From assembly GCA_031987605.1 (NCBI GenBank), contig DALZZF010000001.1, positions 372,001 to 436,000 on the forward strand: a DNA stretch of 64,000 nucleotides, read 5' to 3'. This document shows positions 16,490 through 25,079 of the stretch, in pieces. Position numbers and translations under genes: made by a program. Under the pieces are notes generated by a model. That model ran no database searches and was not told the DNA's origin. It saw only the letters and a program-made list of their open reading frames with translations. This DNA comes from JAFAGO01 sp031987605. GTDB taxonomy: Bacteria; Bacteroidota; Bacteroidia; Flavobacteriales; Weeksellaceae. The first letter of the stretch is position 1. Each line of letters opens with the position of its first letter.

Positions 16490-17413
16490 ATGAAAAAAAT
16501 AATCAACATACTATTTCTTGGAGCATTCACAATAGCATATAGCCAAGTGCTGATTACTTCAAATGCAATGGCTGCAACAACAGGTAATGTTCCAGATATT
16601 TCCGCAATGCTGGAATTACGAAGTTCAAATCAAGGTTTCCTGATTCCCAGAGTTGCCTTAACAGGAGTTACAGACCAGATTACAGTGCAAAATCCTGTAG
16701 AAGGTACTGCCGTTGTATGTACAACCACTAAAGCAGATTATTCAACCTTACCGAATACCATTCCCACCTTAGCGGTATGGGACGGAGGAAAATGGCTGTT
16801 TACGCACCTGCGTGAAAATGTGGTTCTTGATTTGGATAAAGTTCGGAATTTTATTTTTGAGAATAGTGGTTCCGTAAGTATCAATAGCTTCCCAAGTACG
16901 AGTCCATCATTTGCTTATGGGTCAAGCACAACCGATTGGAATATTCTTATTAATTCAGATGCAATCGCGACTTCCACAAAACCGTCCTTTGAATTCGACT
17001 ATAATCAAGCCAAACAAAAATTAGTAATTGATGTAGAAGGAGTGTCTACTGTTGATAACGGTAATGCTGTAAATTATGGCTACGTTGTGGGAATTTTTGT
17101 TGAAAACAAACTTGTCAACGCACAAAAATTTTACCGTACCAGTACCAGTGGAAGTTGTACTTTCCATAAGTATAACATTCGGGCTATTCTTGATGACGAT
17201 ACCGATTCACCTACACAAATTCTCAATAAACTGGCAGGGCAATCCTATAATGTTAAAGTGGGAGTAAGACCTTTGCAGAAAGGAGAGAGTGGTGAAGGAA
17301 CTTTTACAAATTTAACCTTCGGAGCAGCAGCATCGGGTTGTGACAACCTAAATGCAGGGACTGCAAAATCATACATGAATATTTTGACCATAGAACAACG
17401 TGATGTGAATTAA
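16490..17413 (+). CDS. secreted protein, third member of the tandem trio
   Basis: 307 residues with a signal peptide (about 1-19, FTIAYSQ). The head part reads DISAMLELRSSNQGFLIPRV followed by ALTGVTD and LAVWDGGKWLFTHL. The C-terminal domain has YGYVVGIFVENKLVNAQKF, a cysteine in SGSCTFHKYNIRAIL, and ASGCDNLNAGTAKSYMN. These line up with the two preceding genes, which share 20-35% identity by eye. The shared pair of cysteines suggests one disulfide outside the cytoplasm. The three genes form one operon ending at the 17442 hairpin. Function not known. Confidence 0.75.
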   Translation: MKKIINILFLGAFTIAYSQVLITSNAMAATTGNVPDISAMLELRSSNQGFLIPRVALTGVTDQITVQNPVEGTAVVCTTTKADYSTLPNTIPTLAVWDGGKWLFTHLRENVVLDLDKVRNFIFENSGSVSINSFPSTSPSFAYGSSTTDWNILINSDAIATSTKPSFEFDYNQAKQKLVIDVEGVSTVDNGNAVNYGYVVGIFVENKLVNAQKFYRTSTSGSCTFHKYNIRAILDDDTDSPTQILNKLAGQSYNVKVGVRPLQKGESGEGTFTNLTFGAAASGCDNLNAGTAKSYMNILTIEQRDVN

Positions 17414-17441
17414 GCCCTCACAGAATTAAAGAAAATAATTG

Positions 17442-17473
17442 AACCCTCTTCCTTACTGTGAAGAGGTTTTTTA
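17442..17473. terminator. terminator between the secreted trio and ruvC
   Basis: Stem AACCCTCTTC (17442-17451) with GAAGAGGTTT (17460-17469), followed by T's on the plus strand. It overlaps the end of the convergent ruvC gene. Confidence 0.75.
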
Positions 17474-18028
17474 TTTCAACCGATCCGGATTTTGTTTCAG
17501 AAAACTTTCCCAGCCTGTATAAGATTTTTCTTTTTCCGGTCCTCCGGAATTGAAATGATGACATACCGCAACCGCCAAACCATCGGAAGCATCCAAATAT
17601 TTTGTCGGAAATTCTTTTAGTTTCAACAGGTTTTGGAGCATTCCGGCAACTTGTTCCTTGCTGGCATTTCCGTTCCCGGTAATGGCCATTTTCACTTTCT
17701 TCGGAGAATATTCGGTGATGGGAATATTTCGATAAAGACTGGCAGCCATCGCCACTCCTTGCGCCCTTCCGAGTTTCAGCATACTTTGAACATTTTTTCC
17801 GTAAAAAGGAGCTTCAAGAGCCACTTCATCCGGATGAAATTCATCAATTAAAGCCAAAGTCCGCTCAAAAATATATTTCAGTTTGGTCGCATGATTAGGA
17901 TATTTTTTCAGGATCAGTTCATGAATGGAAACCAGTTCCATTTTGGATTTTTTCACCGAAATTATTCCAAAACCCATCACGGTTGTTCCGGGATCAATTC
18001 CTAAGATTATTTTTTCTGCTTCCACCAT
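17471..18028 (-). CDS. ruvC: crossover junction endodeoxyribonuclease RuvC
   Basis: Resolves Holliday junctions made during recombination, working with RuvAB. 185 residues from ATG 18028 (MVEAEKIILGIDPGTT); the open frame continues upstream without coding character. Acidic catalytic residues are visible: D12 in GIDPGTT, E72 in VALEAPFYGKN, and the DASDGLAVAVCHH motif near 147-159. The LKLGRAQGVAMAA helix is typical. The usual length is about 170-190. A TACATTTG box lies directly before the ATG, so the mRNA may be almost leaderless. Confidence 0.97.
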   Translation of the reverse strand: MVEAEKIILGIDPGTTVMGFGIISVKKSKMELVSIHELILKKYPNHATKLKYIFERTLALIDEFHPDEVALEAPFYGKNVQSMLKLGRAQGVAMAASLYRNIPITEYSPKKVKMAITGNGNASKEQVAGMLQNLLKLKEFPTKYLDASDGLAVAVCHHFNSGGPEKEKSYTGWESFLKQNPDRLK

Positions 18029-18411
18029 GCAAATGTACAGTAAATTCTCTTTCAATTTCTTGGCAAACCGCAAAAGCAAAAGGAGTTTGATGTAGAAATG
18101 ATTTGATTTCAATCCAAATAAAACCAATCATAATCAAGAATTGTGAAAGTAAAATTAAATTTCTGGTTTAAGCATTTTATCCGAAATTCTCAAAATTCTT
18201 TTTTATAACAAATTTTTTTTTGATGAAAAATAAATATCAAGGAAATAGTTTTTGGAATAAATGTATAACATTGAACTTTTCAAATCCTCACCAATTTTGT
18301 CATGCTATAAAGCATCTCTACAATGAGATTTTAGATTTCTGCGAAATGACAAACGTTGTGTTTATAGAGTTTTTCATGTTTTTAACATCTAAAATTATCA
18401 TACGATTGTTA
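18029..18411. other. intergenic region with a dispersed palindromic repeat
   Basis: An AT-rich 383-bp stretch. Apart from the repeat at 18294-18358 I see no gene. The 86-codon plus-strand frame across it runs through the repeat into the antisense of the GLPGLI gene and lacks coding character. Confidence 0.55.
18294..18358. repeat. dispersed intergenic repeat (family P), short copy
   Basis: Shares GTCATGCT, AAAGCATCTCTACAA and ATGACAAACGTTGT with 29125-29223. GTCAT and ATGAC at the ends form an inverted repeat. Confidence 0.6.
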
Positions 18412-19221
18412 TTATTTGTATTCTATTTTTCTATCCAATTCAATGGGGTTGTTCCTTTCTCGAATTCTTTGTTGCATTAATCTATTTTCTTTTGCAAAAT
18501 CATTTTGAATTAAATTTCCTGCATCATCATAACGCTTCACATCCGATTTATTAATCATTGAAAACGGATCTGTATAAAAACTCTTTTGAATTTTTTCAAA
18601 CTCATTCCACGAGATTGTTTTTTGTGACTTTTCAGGATAAAGCTGTTCCCATAAAAAATTTCTGATTTCTCCTAATGAAAAAGCATAATCAGATTTATTA
18701 TCCGAAAGATTCACGATTAACCCGGGAAGTCCATGAAATATATAGGGACCATCCTGTATAGGAATCTCATCGGTAAACCATGCAATCCAATTTCTGCCCC
18801 CATATTTTGCTTCTGCTTTCTGGCAATTATATTTTCCGATTTTTATTTTTTCACCAGTAATATTCCATTGTAAATTTGGTTGGATTTCTATTGAAAAAAT
18901 CGAGAAAACGAGTGGTACAAAAACATATTTTTTCACACTATTGCTAATGTAATTTTTATAGATATATAATTGCTTGTTATTGAATGCTATATCAAACCCT
19001 TCACCAAAACCTCTTTTAATTCTTATTGAATCAGAATAACGAAAAGCGTCTGATCTAAAAATGGATTCATTGTTTTTAATATCCAGATAATAAATGATCT
19101 TTTCCGTTTTAAGACTATCGGCATTAGGCTTATAATTCAGTTCATAAATAAAGCTTGAATTTTGAGACATTATAAATATTGAAAATAAAATCGCAAACAG
19201 AAATAGATATTTTTTTTTCAT
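18412..19221 (-). CDS. GLPGLI family protein
   Basis: 269 residues with a signal peptide (about 1-20, ending IMSQ). The family-naming motif is present as FHGLPGLIVNLSD near residue 165, preceded by the typical CQKAEAKYGGRNWIAWFTDEIPIQDGPY. GLPGLI proteins are exported Bacteroidota proteins of unknown function, often encoded near TonB-dependent receptors; none is nearby here. It stands alone on the minus strand. Confidence 0.9.
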   Translation of the reverse strand: MKKKYLFLFAILFSIFIMSQNSSFIYELNYKPNADSLKTEKIIYYLDIKNNESIFRSDAFRYSDSIRIKRGFGEGFDIAFNNKQLYIYKNYISNSVKKYVFVPLVFSIFSIEIQPNLQWNITGEKIKIGKYNCQKAEAKYGGRNWIAWFTDEIPIQDGPYIFHGLPGLIVNLSDNKSDYAFSLGEIRNFLWEQLYPEKSQKTISWNEFEKIQKSFYTDPFSMINKSDVKRYDDAGNLIQNDFAKENRLMQQRIRERNNPIELDRKIEYK

Positions 19222-19470
19222 CTTGAATCATTTAATGATATTGTTGTTTTGATTAATATTCAAAACTGATAGCCCAATTATTATACTATTGGTTTCATTA
19301 ATTTGGTTTATTAAAAATAGTTTTTTTTCGGTAAAAACTAAAGTTTGTTCCGGTTATTATAAAAATAAAGAATGTGTATGTTGTAATTTAATAAAAAAGT
19401 TAAAAAATGTTATATTTAATCGGACTTCAGGTAAATTTCATAATTTTAGAAAATTAAATTTTTACTAAAT

Positions 19471-22200
19471 ATGAAGAAAATTCTATTCGGTCTGTTTCTC
19501 GGTGTTGCCATGACCTGCGGAACAGTAACGGCACAAAAAACCGAAGCACCAAAATTCGTCAGCACAATTGAAGGTGTAAAAGAATACACGTTGTCCAATG
19601 GGCTCGACATTCTGTTAATTCCGGACGCATCACAAAGCAACATGGTGGTAAACATTGTGTACAATGTAGGTTCCAAAGATGAAGGTTATGGTGAAAAAGG
19701 AATGGCTCACCTTCTTGAGCACATGCTTTTTAAATCCACTAAAAATTTAGGAGACATTAAAAAACAACTTTCCGATAAAGGCGGACAAGCCAACGGAACA
19801 ACCTGGTACGACCGCACCAATTATTATGAAATTTTTCCTTCCAGCGATGAAAACCTGAAATGGTCTTTACAAATGGAAGCCGACAGAATGATTAACGCCA
19901 CAATTCTTCAAAGTGATCTGGATAAAGAATTTTCTGTGGTAAGAAACGAATTCGAGATTGGCGAGAACAACCCAACCCGAGTAATGATGCAGAATATTTA
20001 TTCAAATGGATATACTTGGCACAATTACGGAAATTCTACCATCGGAAGCAAGGAAGATATCGAAAGAGTAAAAGCCCCAACGCTCCGTAAATTTTACGAA
20101 AAATATTACCAACCGGATAATGCAACCCTGATTATTGCCGGAAAATTTGATGAAACAAATGCTCTGAAATATATAAGCGAGTATTTTTCTTCCATTCCTA
20201 AACCTTCGCGTGTTTTAGGTGGAACTTATACCGTTGAGCCCGCCCAAAATGGTGAAAAATATTTTGAAATCAAAAGAAATAATGACCAACAGATTATCGC
20301 AGCAGGATATCATACCGCCGCTTTTGCCGATAAAGATTATGCCGCTTTGGATGCGCTATATGAAATTTTAACCGCAGATCCATCCGGATATTTGTACAAA
20401 AGTCTTGTAGAAACCCAAAAAGTTTCTTCCCTGTGGACCTGGTCTCCAACGGTGCGCGATCCGGGAATGGTGTATTTCAATTTTGATGTTCCGAAAGACA
20501 ATAATCTGGATCAGACGACGACTTTGGTAAAATCTGAACTGGACAAAATTTCTACCATCAATTACAACGAGGAAGATTTAAAAAGAGCAAAAGCAAAACT
20601 GATAAAAAATATTGAAAATGAAAAAAATAATACCATTGGTTTCGCCATCAATCTTACCGAACTCATTGGTGCAGGGAATTATAAATTAGGATTTCTTTAT
20701 CGTGACAATGTAGAAAATCTTACGTTGGCTGATGTGAAACGTGTTGCGACAAAATATTTTAAAAATAACAACAGAACAATCGGCGTTTTCCGTCCGTCTC
20801 CGAATGAAGAGCGCGTATTTCCTGCAGAATTCAGAGATGAAGCGGTGGCTTCTTTAGTGAAAGATTATAAAGGAAAAGCAGCCGAAAAAGAAGTAGCTCC
20901 GTTTGAAGCATCCATTGCAAACCTTAAGAAAAATCTTACCGAAGGTACACTTTCAAACGGAATGAAGTACGGCTTGGTAAACAAAGAGCTGAAAGGAGAA
21001 AAAGTACAGGGTAGTTTCCGTTTCAGAATCGGGAATGAAAAAGATTTGGCCGGAAAATCCTCCGTTCTGGATGTCACCTCATCACTTCTAAAAGCCGGAA
21101 CAAAAACCAGAACCAAAGAACAGATTCAGGATCAGCTTGATCAGATGAAATCTTCTGTAAACTTCTATACTTCAGGACAAAATCTTATTGTTCAGCTTTC
21201 TACCTACAAACAGTATTACCCTAAAGTGATGGAAATTGTTCAGGACATTCTGGCAAATTCCACTTTCCCGGAAACAGAACTTACCAAAACGATTGCCGAA
21301 ACCAATACGTATCTTGAAGGGCAGTTGAAAGATCCTCAGGCAATTGCGTCCAATACGTTAACAAGAACTGCATCTCCTTATCCGAAAACATCTATTTTCT
21401 ATACTCCGACTCTGGAAGAAGAAATTGCCGGAAACAAAAAAGTAACCAGAGATCAGGTTGTGGATGCGTATAAAAATTTATTAGGCGCATCTTCAGGAGT
21501 TGGAACATTAATCGGAAATCTGGATCCTAAAGTTGCCGCAGATGGTCTTGAAAAAGCATTTGGAAAATTCACCGCAAAATCCCAATTTATTGAAGTTAAA
21601 CCCACTTATTTCGATACCAAAAAACTGGATGATAAAATCCTTACACCGGATAAAGAAAATGCAGTAGCACTGGGAACATCAAGTTTTAAAATGGATCAGA
21701 ACAGCGCAGAATATCCTGCTTTGGTTCTGGCAAATGAAATTCTCGGACAGGGAGGATTCCTTTCTGCAAGACTACCGATGAGATTGAGAGAAAAAGAAGG
21801 AATTTCTTATGGTGTAGGATCATACCTAAATGTACCGATGACCAATGATGTTGCTTCTTGGAATTATTATGCATTCCTGAATCCAACCAAAAGAGATGCT
21901 GTGGAAGCAGCAGTAAAAGATGAGGTGAGCAAAGCCGTAAAAGACGGATTCACTCAGGAAGAATTGGATACCAACAAAAAAAGTTATGCAAACGAACGTA
22001 CGACTGGTTTAGGTTTCGACAATACTTTGATTAATCTGGTAAACAATAAATTGCTGTTTAATGTTCCGTTGGAAAGATATGATGAACTGAACACCAAAGT
22101 TCAGGCACTGAAACTTTCCGAAGTAAATGCCGCTTTGAGAAAATATATTTCTTTGGACAGAGTAACTTCTGTGTATGCAGGAGATTTCAATAAGAAATAA
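19471..22200 (+). CDS. M16 family zinc metallopeptidase (pitrilysin/insulinase type)
   Basis: A 909-residue periplasmic or secreted protease with a signal peptide (about 1-22, GTVTAQ). Two M16 units are fused. The first (about 35-470) has the inverted zinc motif HLLEH (H80, E83, H84) and the third ligand E160 in VVRNEFEIGEN, 76 residues later. The second (about 480-905) lacks an HxxEH motif, and carries RLPMRLREKEGISYGVG typical of the inactive half. In fused M16 enzymes the halves clamp unfolded peptides between them. The gene is monocistronic: a strong terminator follows. Confidence 0.94.
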   Translation: MKKILFGLFLGVAMTCGTVTAQKTEAPKFVSTIEGVKEYTLSNGLDILLIPDASQSNMVVNIVYNVGSKDEGYGEKGMAHLLEHMLFKSTKNLGDIKKQLSDKGGQANGTTWYDRTNYYEIFPSSDENLKWSLQMEADRMINATILQSDLDKEFSVVRNEFEIGENNPTRVMMQNIYSNGYTWHNYGNSTIGSKEDIERVKAPTLRKFYEKYYQPDNATLIIAGKFDETNALKYISEYFSSIPKPSRVLGGTYTVEPAQNGEKYFEIKRNNDQQIIAAGYHTAAFADKDYAALDALYEILTADPSGYLYKSLVETQKVSSLWTWSPTVRDPGMVYFNFDVPKDNNLDQTTTLVKSELDKISTINYNEEDLKRAKAKLIKNIENEKNNTIGFAINLTELIGAGNYKLGFLYRDNVENLTLADVKRVATKYFKNNNRTIGVFRPSPNEERVFPAEFRDEAVASLVKDYKGKAAEKEVAPFEASIANLKKNLTEGTLSNGMKYGLVNKELKGEKVQGSFRFRIGNEKDLAGKSSVLDVTSSLLKAGTKTRTKEQIQDQLDQMKSSVNFYTSGQNLIVQLSTYKQYYPKVMEIVQDILANSTFPETELTKTIAETNTYLEGQLKDPQAIASNTLTRTASPYPKTSIFYTPTLEEEIAGNKKVTRDQVVDAYKNLLGASSGVGTLIGNLDPKVAADGLEKAFGKFTAKSQFIEVKPTYFDTKKLDDKILTPDKENAVALGTSSFKMDQNSAEYPALVLANEILGQGGFLSARLPMRLREKEGISYGVGSYLNVPMTNDVASWNYYAFLNPTKRDAVEAAVKDEVSKAVKDGFTQEELDTNKKSYANERTTGLGFDNTLINLVNNKLLFNVPLERYDELNTKVQALKLSEVNAALRKYISLDRVTSVYAGDFNKK

Positions 22201-22221
22201 TTTTTTTTAATTCTATAAAAT

Positions 22222-22255
22222 AATCGCCGAAGATGATCTCTTCGGCGATTTTTAT
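22222..22255. terminator. terminator after the M16 peptidase gene
   Basis: A perfect 12-bp stem (22222-22233 with 22239-22250), then TTTTTATT. On the minus strand an A/T-rich tail follows too, so it may also serve the FKBP gene. Confidence 0.85.
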
Positions 22256-22334
22256 TGTCCACTAAAAGTTGCTGTTTGTTCTTAATTAAGCATAATCAGA
22301 AAACATAGAATCTGGCTATTCATCAAAATTCTGG

Positions 22335-22769
22335 TTAATTAATTCCCAGCAGTTCAACCTCAAAAATCAAGGTCGAATTCGGGCCGATTTCTTTGCTGAT
22401 CTGTTGATCTCCATACGCCAAATCAGGGGGAATGGTAAAACGGTATTTGCTTCCGATATTCATTAATTGTACGCCTTCTGTCCAGCCGGAAATTACTCTG
22501 TTTAGCGGGAAACTTGCGGGCGTTCCTCTGTTTACAGAGCTGTCGAAAACTTCACCTTTAATCGTGGTTCCGTGATAATGGCATTTTACAGTATCGTCTG
22601 CTTTCGGTTTTTCACCATTTCCTTCCGTCAGGATTTCGTATTGTAAACCGCTTGGTAAGGTTGTTACTCCTTCTTTTTTTGCGTTTTCTTCCCGAAAAGT
22701 TTTTCCTTCAGCTAAATTTTTAGCGGCGGCTTCCTGTTTTCTTTTGAATAATAAATCTGCAATTCCCAT
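22335..22769 (-). CDS. FKBP-type peptidyl-prolyl cis-trans isomerase
   Basis: 144 residues. The N-terminal helix (about 1-32, KRKQEAAAKNLAEGKTFREENAKKEGV) resembles the dimer segment of FkpA/Mip-type proteins, but no signal peptide is seen, so it is probably cytoplasmic. The FKBP domain (about 38-144) shows LPSGLQYEIL, VKCHYHGTTIKGEVFDSS, NRVISGWTEGVQLM, YRFTIPPDLAYG and STLIFEVELLGI, the classic order including the active-site FDSS and IPPDLAYG. It catalyses proline isomerisation during folding. It has its own -7 box upstream. Confidence 0.95.
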   Translation of the reverse strand: MGIADLLFKRKQEAAAKNLAEGKTFREENAKKEGVTTLPSGLQYEILTEGNGEKPKADDTVKCHYHGTTIKGEVFDSSVNRGTPASFPLNRVISGWTEGVQLMNIGSKYRFTIPPDLAYGDQQISKEIGPNSTLIFEVELLGIN

Positions 22770-22790
22770 TGTTTATTTCAATTTTGATTT

Positions 22791-22798
22791 CAAAGATA
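22791..22798 (-). promoter_or_regulatory. -7 box (TATCTTTG) for the FKBP gene
   Basis: A minus-strand TAnnTTTG match 21 bp before the start codon. No clear -33 element at 19 bp. Confidence 0.55.
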
Positions 22799-22929
22799 AG
22801 TAAAGTTCTCAAAGGTTCTCATTTTAAAAAAACGAAATAAGAAGGGGAATCAACCGGAATTTATTTACATACCGTTCATTTTCAAATATTGAATTTTTTA
22901 TACCTTTAGAAAATCTAAAAATTCATACC

Positions 22930-23874
22930 ATGAAAAAATTTTTTGTACTTATTGCCATGCTTTGTATCGGTCTTTTTCAGGCGCAAATTCTTGGTGCATT
23001 AAAAGATCAGTTGGGGAAAGTCGGCAAAGACAAAGCTGTAGATTTACTTGGAAGTCAGGTGATGAACGCAATTACCACAGAAGCCATTACCACAAATTTT
23101 AAAGATTGCGATACGAAGAATATTAAAGGAACTGATTTTGCAAAAGGGCAGCATTTCACTTCCCTTTGCAGCACCGATTTTACTGCAGAAGGATACATTC
23201 TGAAGCCCGGATATTATGAGATTGATGTGAAAAGTTTTTGTTTGAAAGCGGGCACTTATGCACCAAGCAAAGGAGATGGATATCTTTATGCTCCGCTAAA
23301 AGGACCACGCGAAGAAATTATTGATGCACTCATCAAAAACTGGTACAAAAATCAGGATATAGAGCAGTCCAAACTTCAGATGTTGATTTGGGCGATTATT
23401 GCCAAAACAAAATTCAAAGATCTGGATATCAGTACGCAAGCAGTTGCCACAAAATTGCTGACCAAAAAACAACTTCTTTCATTAACCAAAATGGGGCTGG
23501 ATTTTATTCCGTCTTCGGCGATGGACAAAGCAAAAAGCTCACTTCCTTCATCGGTTCAAAAGGTTTTGGATGCGGAAAATAATATTCGCAGTTTTTTTTC
23601 AACTTCCGGCGGATCGTATTCTGAGATTGAAGAAATTGCCATACTCGCCGGCATTAATCCCGAAAAATCATCCATCGAATACGGAACTTGGGGGCTTCAT
23701 CCCGCTGGTTTCTGGATTTCGTATCAGCCCAGTGGTTACACCCAAATGAAAATCCGGATTTACGTTCCCGATAGTCTTGCAGAAGTAAAATATATTCCTT
23801 CTGAAGATGTTGCGGTTCCTGCGAATACGGGAAGCCAGCGTTTGATGGTTTCCGATGTTTTGAACTGTAAATAA
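22930..23874 (+). CDS. secreted hypothetical protein
   Basis: 314 residues with a signal peptide (about 1-19, LFQAQ). I recognise no family. The middle is helical and lysine-rich (about 110-215), with an acidic/aromatic C-terminal part containing YGTWGLHPAGFWISYQPSGY and IRIYVPDSLAEVKYIPSEDV, which looks like beta-structure. Cysteines occur in KDCDTKN, TSLCSTD, SFCLKAG and at the very end (LNCK), so disulfides are possible. It is convergent with the serine hydrolase gene, 3 bp apart, with no terminator between them. Confidence 0.65.
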   Translation: MKKFFVLIAMLCIGLFQAQILGALKDQLGKVGKDKAVDLLGSQVMNAITTEAITTNFKDCDTKNIKGTDFAKGQHFTSLCSTDFTAEGYILKPGYYEIDVKSFCLKAGTYAPSKGDGYLYAPLKGPREEIIDALIKNWYKNQDIEQSKLQMLIWAIIAKTKFKDLDISTQAVATKLLTKKQLLSLTKMGLDFIPSSAMDKAKSSLPSSVQKVLDAENNIRSFFSTSGGSYSEIEEIAILAGINPEKSSIEYGTWGLHPAGFWISYQPSGYTQMKIRIYVPDSLAEVKYIPSEDVAVPANTGSQRLMVSDVLNCK

Positions 23875-23877
23875 ATT

Positions 23878-25038
23878 TTATTTTTCCTCGTGCTTTATTT
23901 TGGAGGAAGTTTGTGCGTTTGCAGTTTCGATTTGGTCGGTTGCTGCTTTCATTTCAAGGTGAGGTTTGAAAAAAGAATTTTTCCCTTTCGTTTCGTCGGC
24001 GATATTGGAAAGAATAATCAAAGAAGTTCTGGTTTCAGGATAATACACATTTAAAGAGGGTGAGCCTTTCACATAACCACTGTGAAAATAGGATTTTGGT
24101 ATCCCCGGAAAAATCATAATTCCGGAAGCATAGCCCATTTTTCCAAATATTGGATGCTCCCTATCAATGTTTTTAGAAATGAATTTTTGGAAAGATTCCT
24201 GATTCAAAATTTTCCCGTTGTACAGCCACTGATTCCAGCGATGAAGATCCGAAACCGTAGATAAAATTCCTCCTGCTGCATTGCTGATGGATTTTGCAGC
24301 CAGGCGTTTCGGCATATTTTCCACTTTTTGAAAATGGGTGGCATTTCCTGTGAAAGCAGAAGCAAAATTTTTTCCTTCAAAAATATCGGCAGTGGACGAA
24401 TGCTTCATTCCTACTTTTTTGAAAAGTTCTTTTGCATTTTCAATGTAAGATTTTCCGGATGCTTTTTCGATAATTTTTCCTAAAAAATAATAACCTTTAT
24501 TGGAATAATTGAATCCGCTTCCGGGTTTAAAACTCAGTCCGTCTCCAAAATCATTAATTCCAGACGTATGATTCATGAGTTGATGAATGGTGATGTTTTT
24601 CTTTTCAGCACTGCTGAATTCATCCAGAAACCGGAATGCAGGATCTTCAATATTGAGTTTTTTCTGCTCTTCCAAAAGCAAAATTAAAACTGATGTAAAC
24701 TGTTTGCTAATGGAACCTATCGCAAAAACTGTAGATGAATCGATGATGGATTTGCTGCTGAAATCGGCAAAACCTTCATTCTTTCCTGCCAGCAAAACCG
24801 AATCCTGAAATACCGCGATACTTCCGTTAAAATGATATTTTTTAAAAACCGAATCAATTGTATTCCGATACAGATTCTGGCGAAATGTAAAAACGGCATC
24901 TTCCGGAGTTTCAATTTTGGGAGTTTCGGGATTTTCCGGAGTTTTTTTGCAGGAAGTCAACAAGCACAGAAAACACAGAATTGTTAATACCTGAAAGGTT
25001 TTAAACCGTAAAAAAGCAAATAGAGTAAAAATGTTCAA
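23878..25038 (-). CDS. serine hydrolase lipoprotein (class C beta-lactamase / DD-peptidase fold)
   Basis: 386 residues from a TTG start at 25038 (MNIFTLFAF). The only ATG, at 25161, would overlap the upstream gene by 82 bp. A lipoprotein signal ends LLTSC (C30). The beta-lactamase-like domain (about 55-370) has the nucleophile motif SISK (S109, K112), YSN (Y178, N180) and HSG near 325, the three motifs of this serine hydrolase superfamily. Such proteins are mostly peptidases or esterases and seldom resistance enzymes. The start choice is a judgement. Confidence 0.85.
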   Translation of the reverse strand: MNIFTLFAFLRFKTFQVLTILCFLCLLTSCKKTPENPETPKIETPEDAVFTFRQNLYRNTIDSVFKKYHFNGSIAVFQDSVLLAGKNEGFADFSSKSIIDSSTVFAIGSISKQFTSVLILLLEEQKKLNIEDPAFRFLDEFSSAEKKNITIHQLMNHTSGINDFGDGLSFKPGSGFNYSNKGYYFLGKIIEKASGKSYIENAKELFKKVGMKHSSTADIFEGKNFASAFTGNATHFQKVENMPKRLAAKSISNAAGGILSTVSDLHRWNQWLYNGKILNQESFQKFISKNIDREHPIFGKMGYASGIMIFPGIPKSYFHSGYVKGSPSLNVYYPETRTSLIILSNIADETKGKNSFFKPHLEMKAATDQIETANAQTSSKIKHEEK

Positions 25039-25079
25039 AGGAAAAAGTTTTGGGATTTGGAAGAAGATCTGTTGAAGAT

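Noticed and set aside
18220..18480. 86-codon plus-strand frame between ruvC and the GLPGLI gene
   Set aside because: It crosses a dispersed repeat and then runs antisense into the GLPGLI gene; composition is not protein-like.
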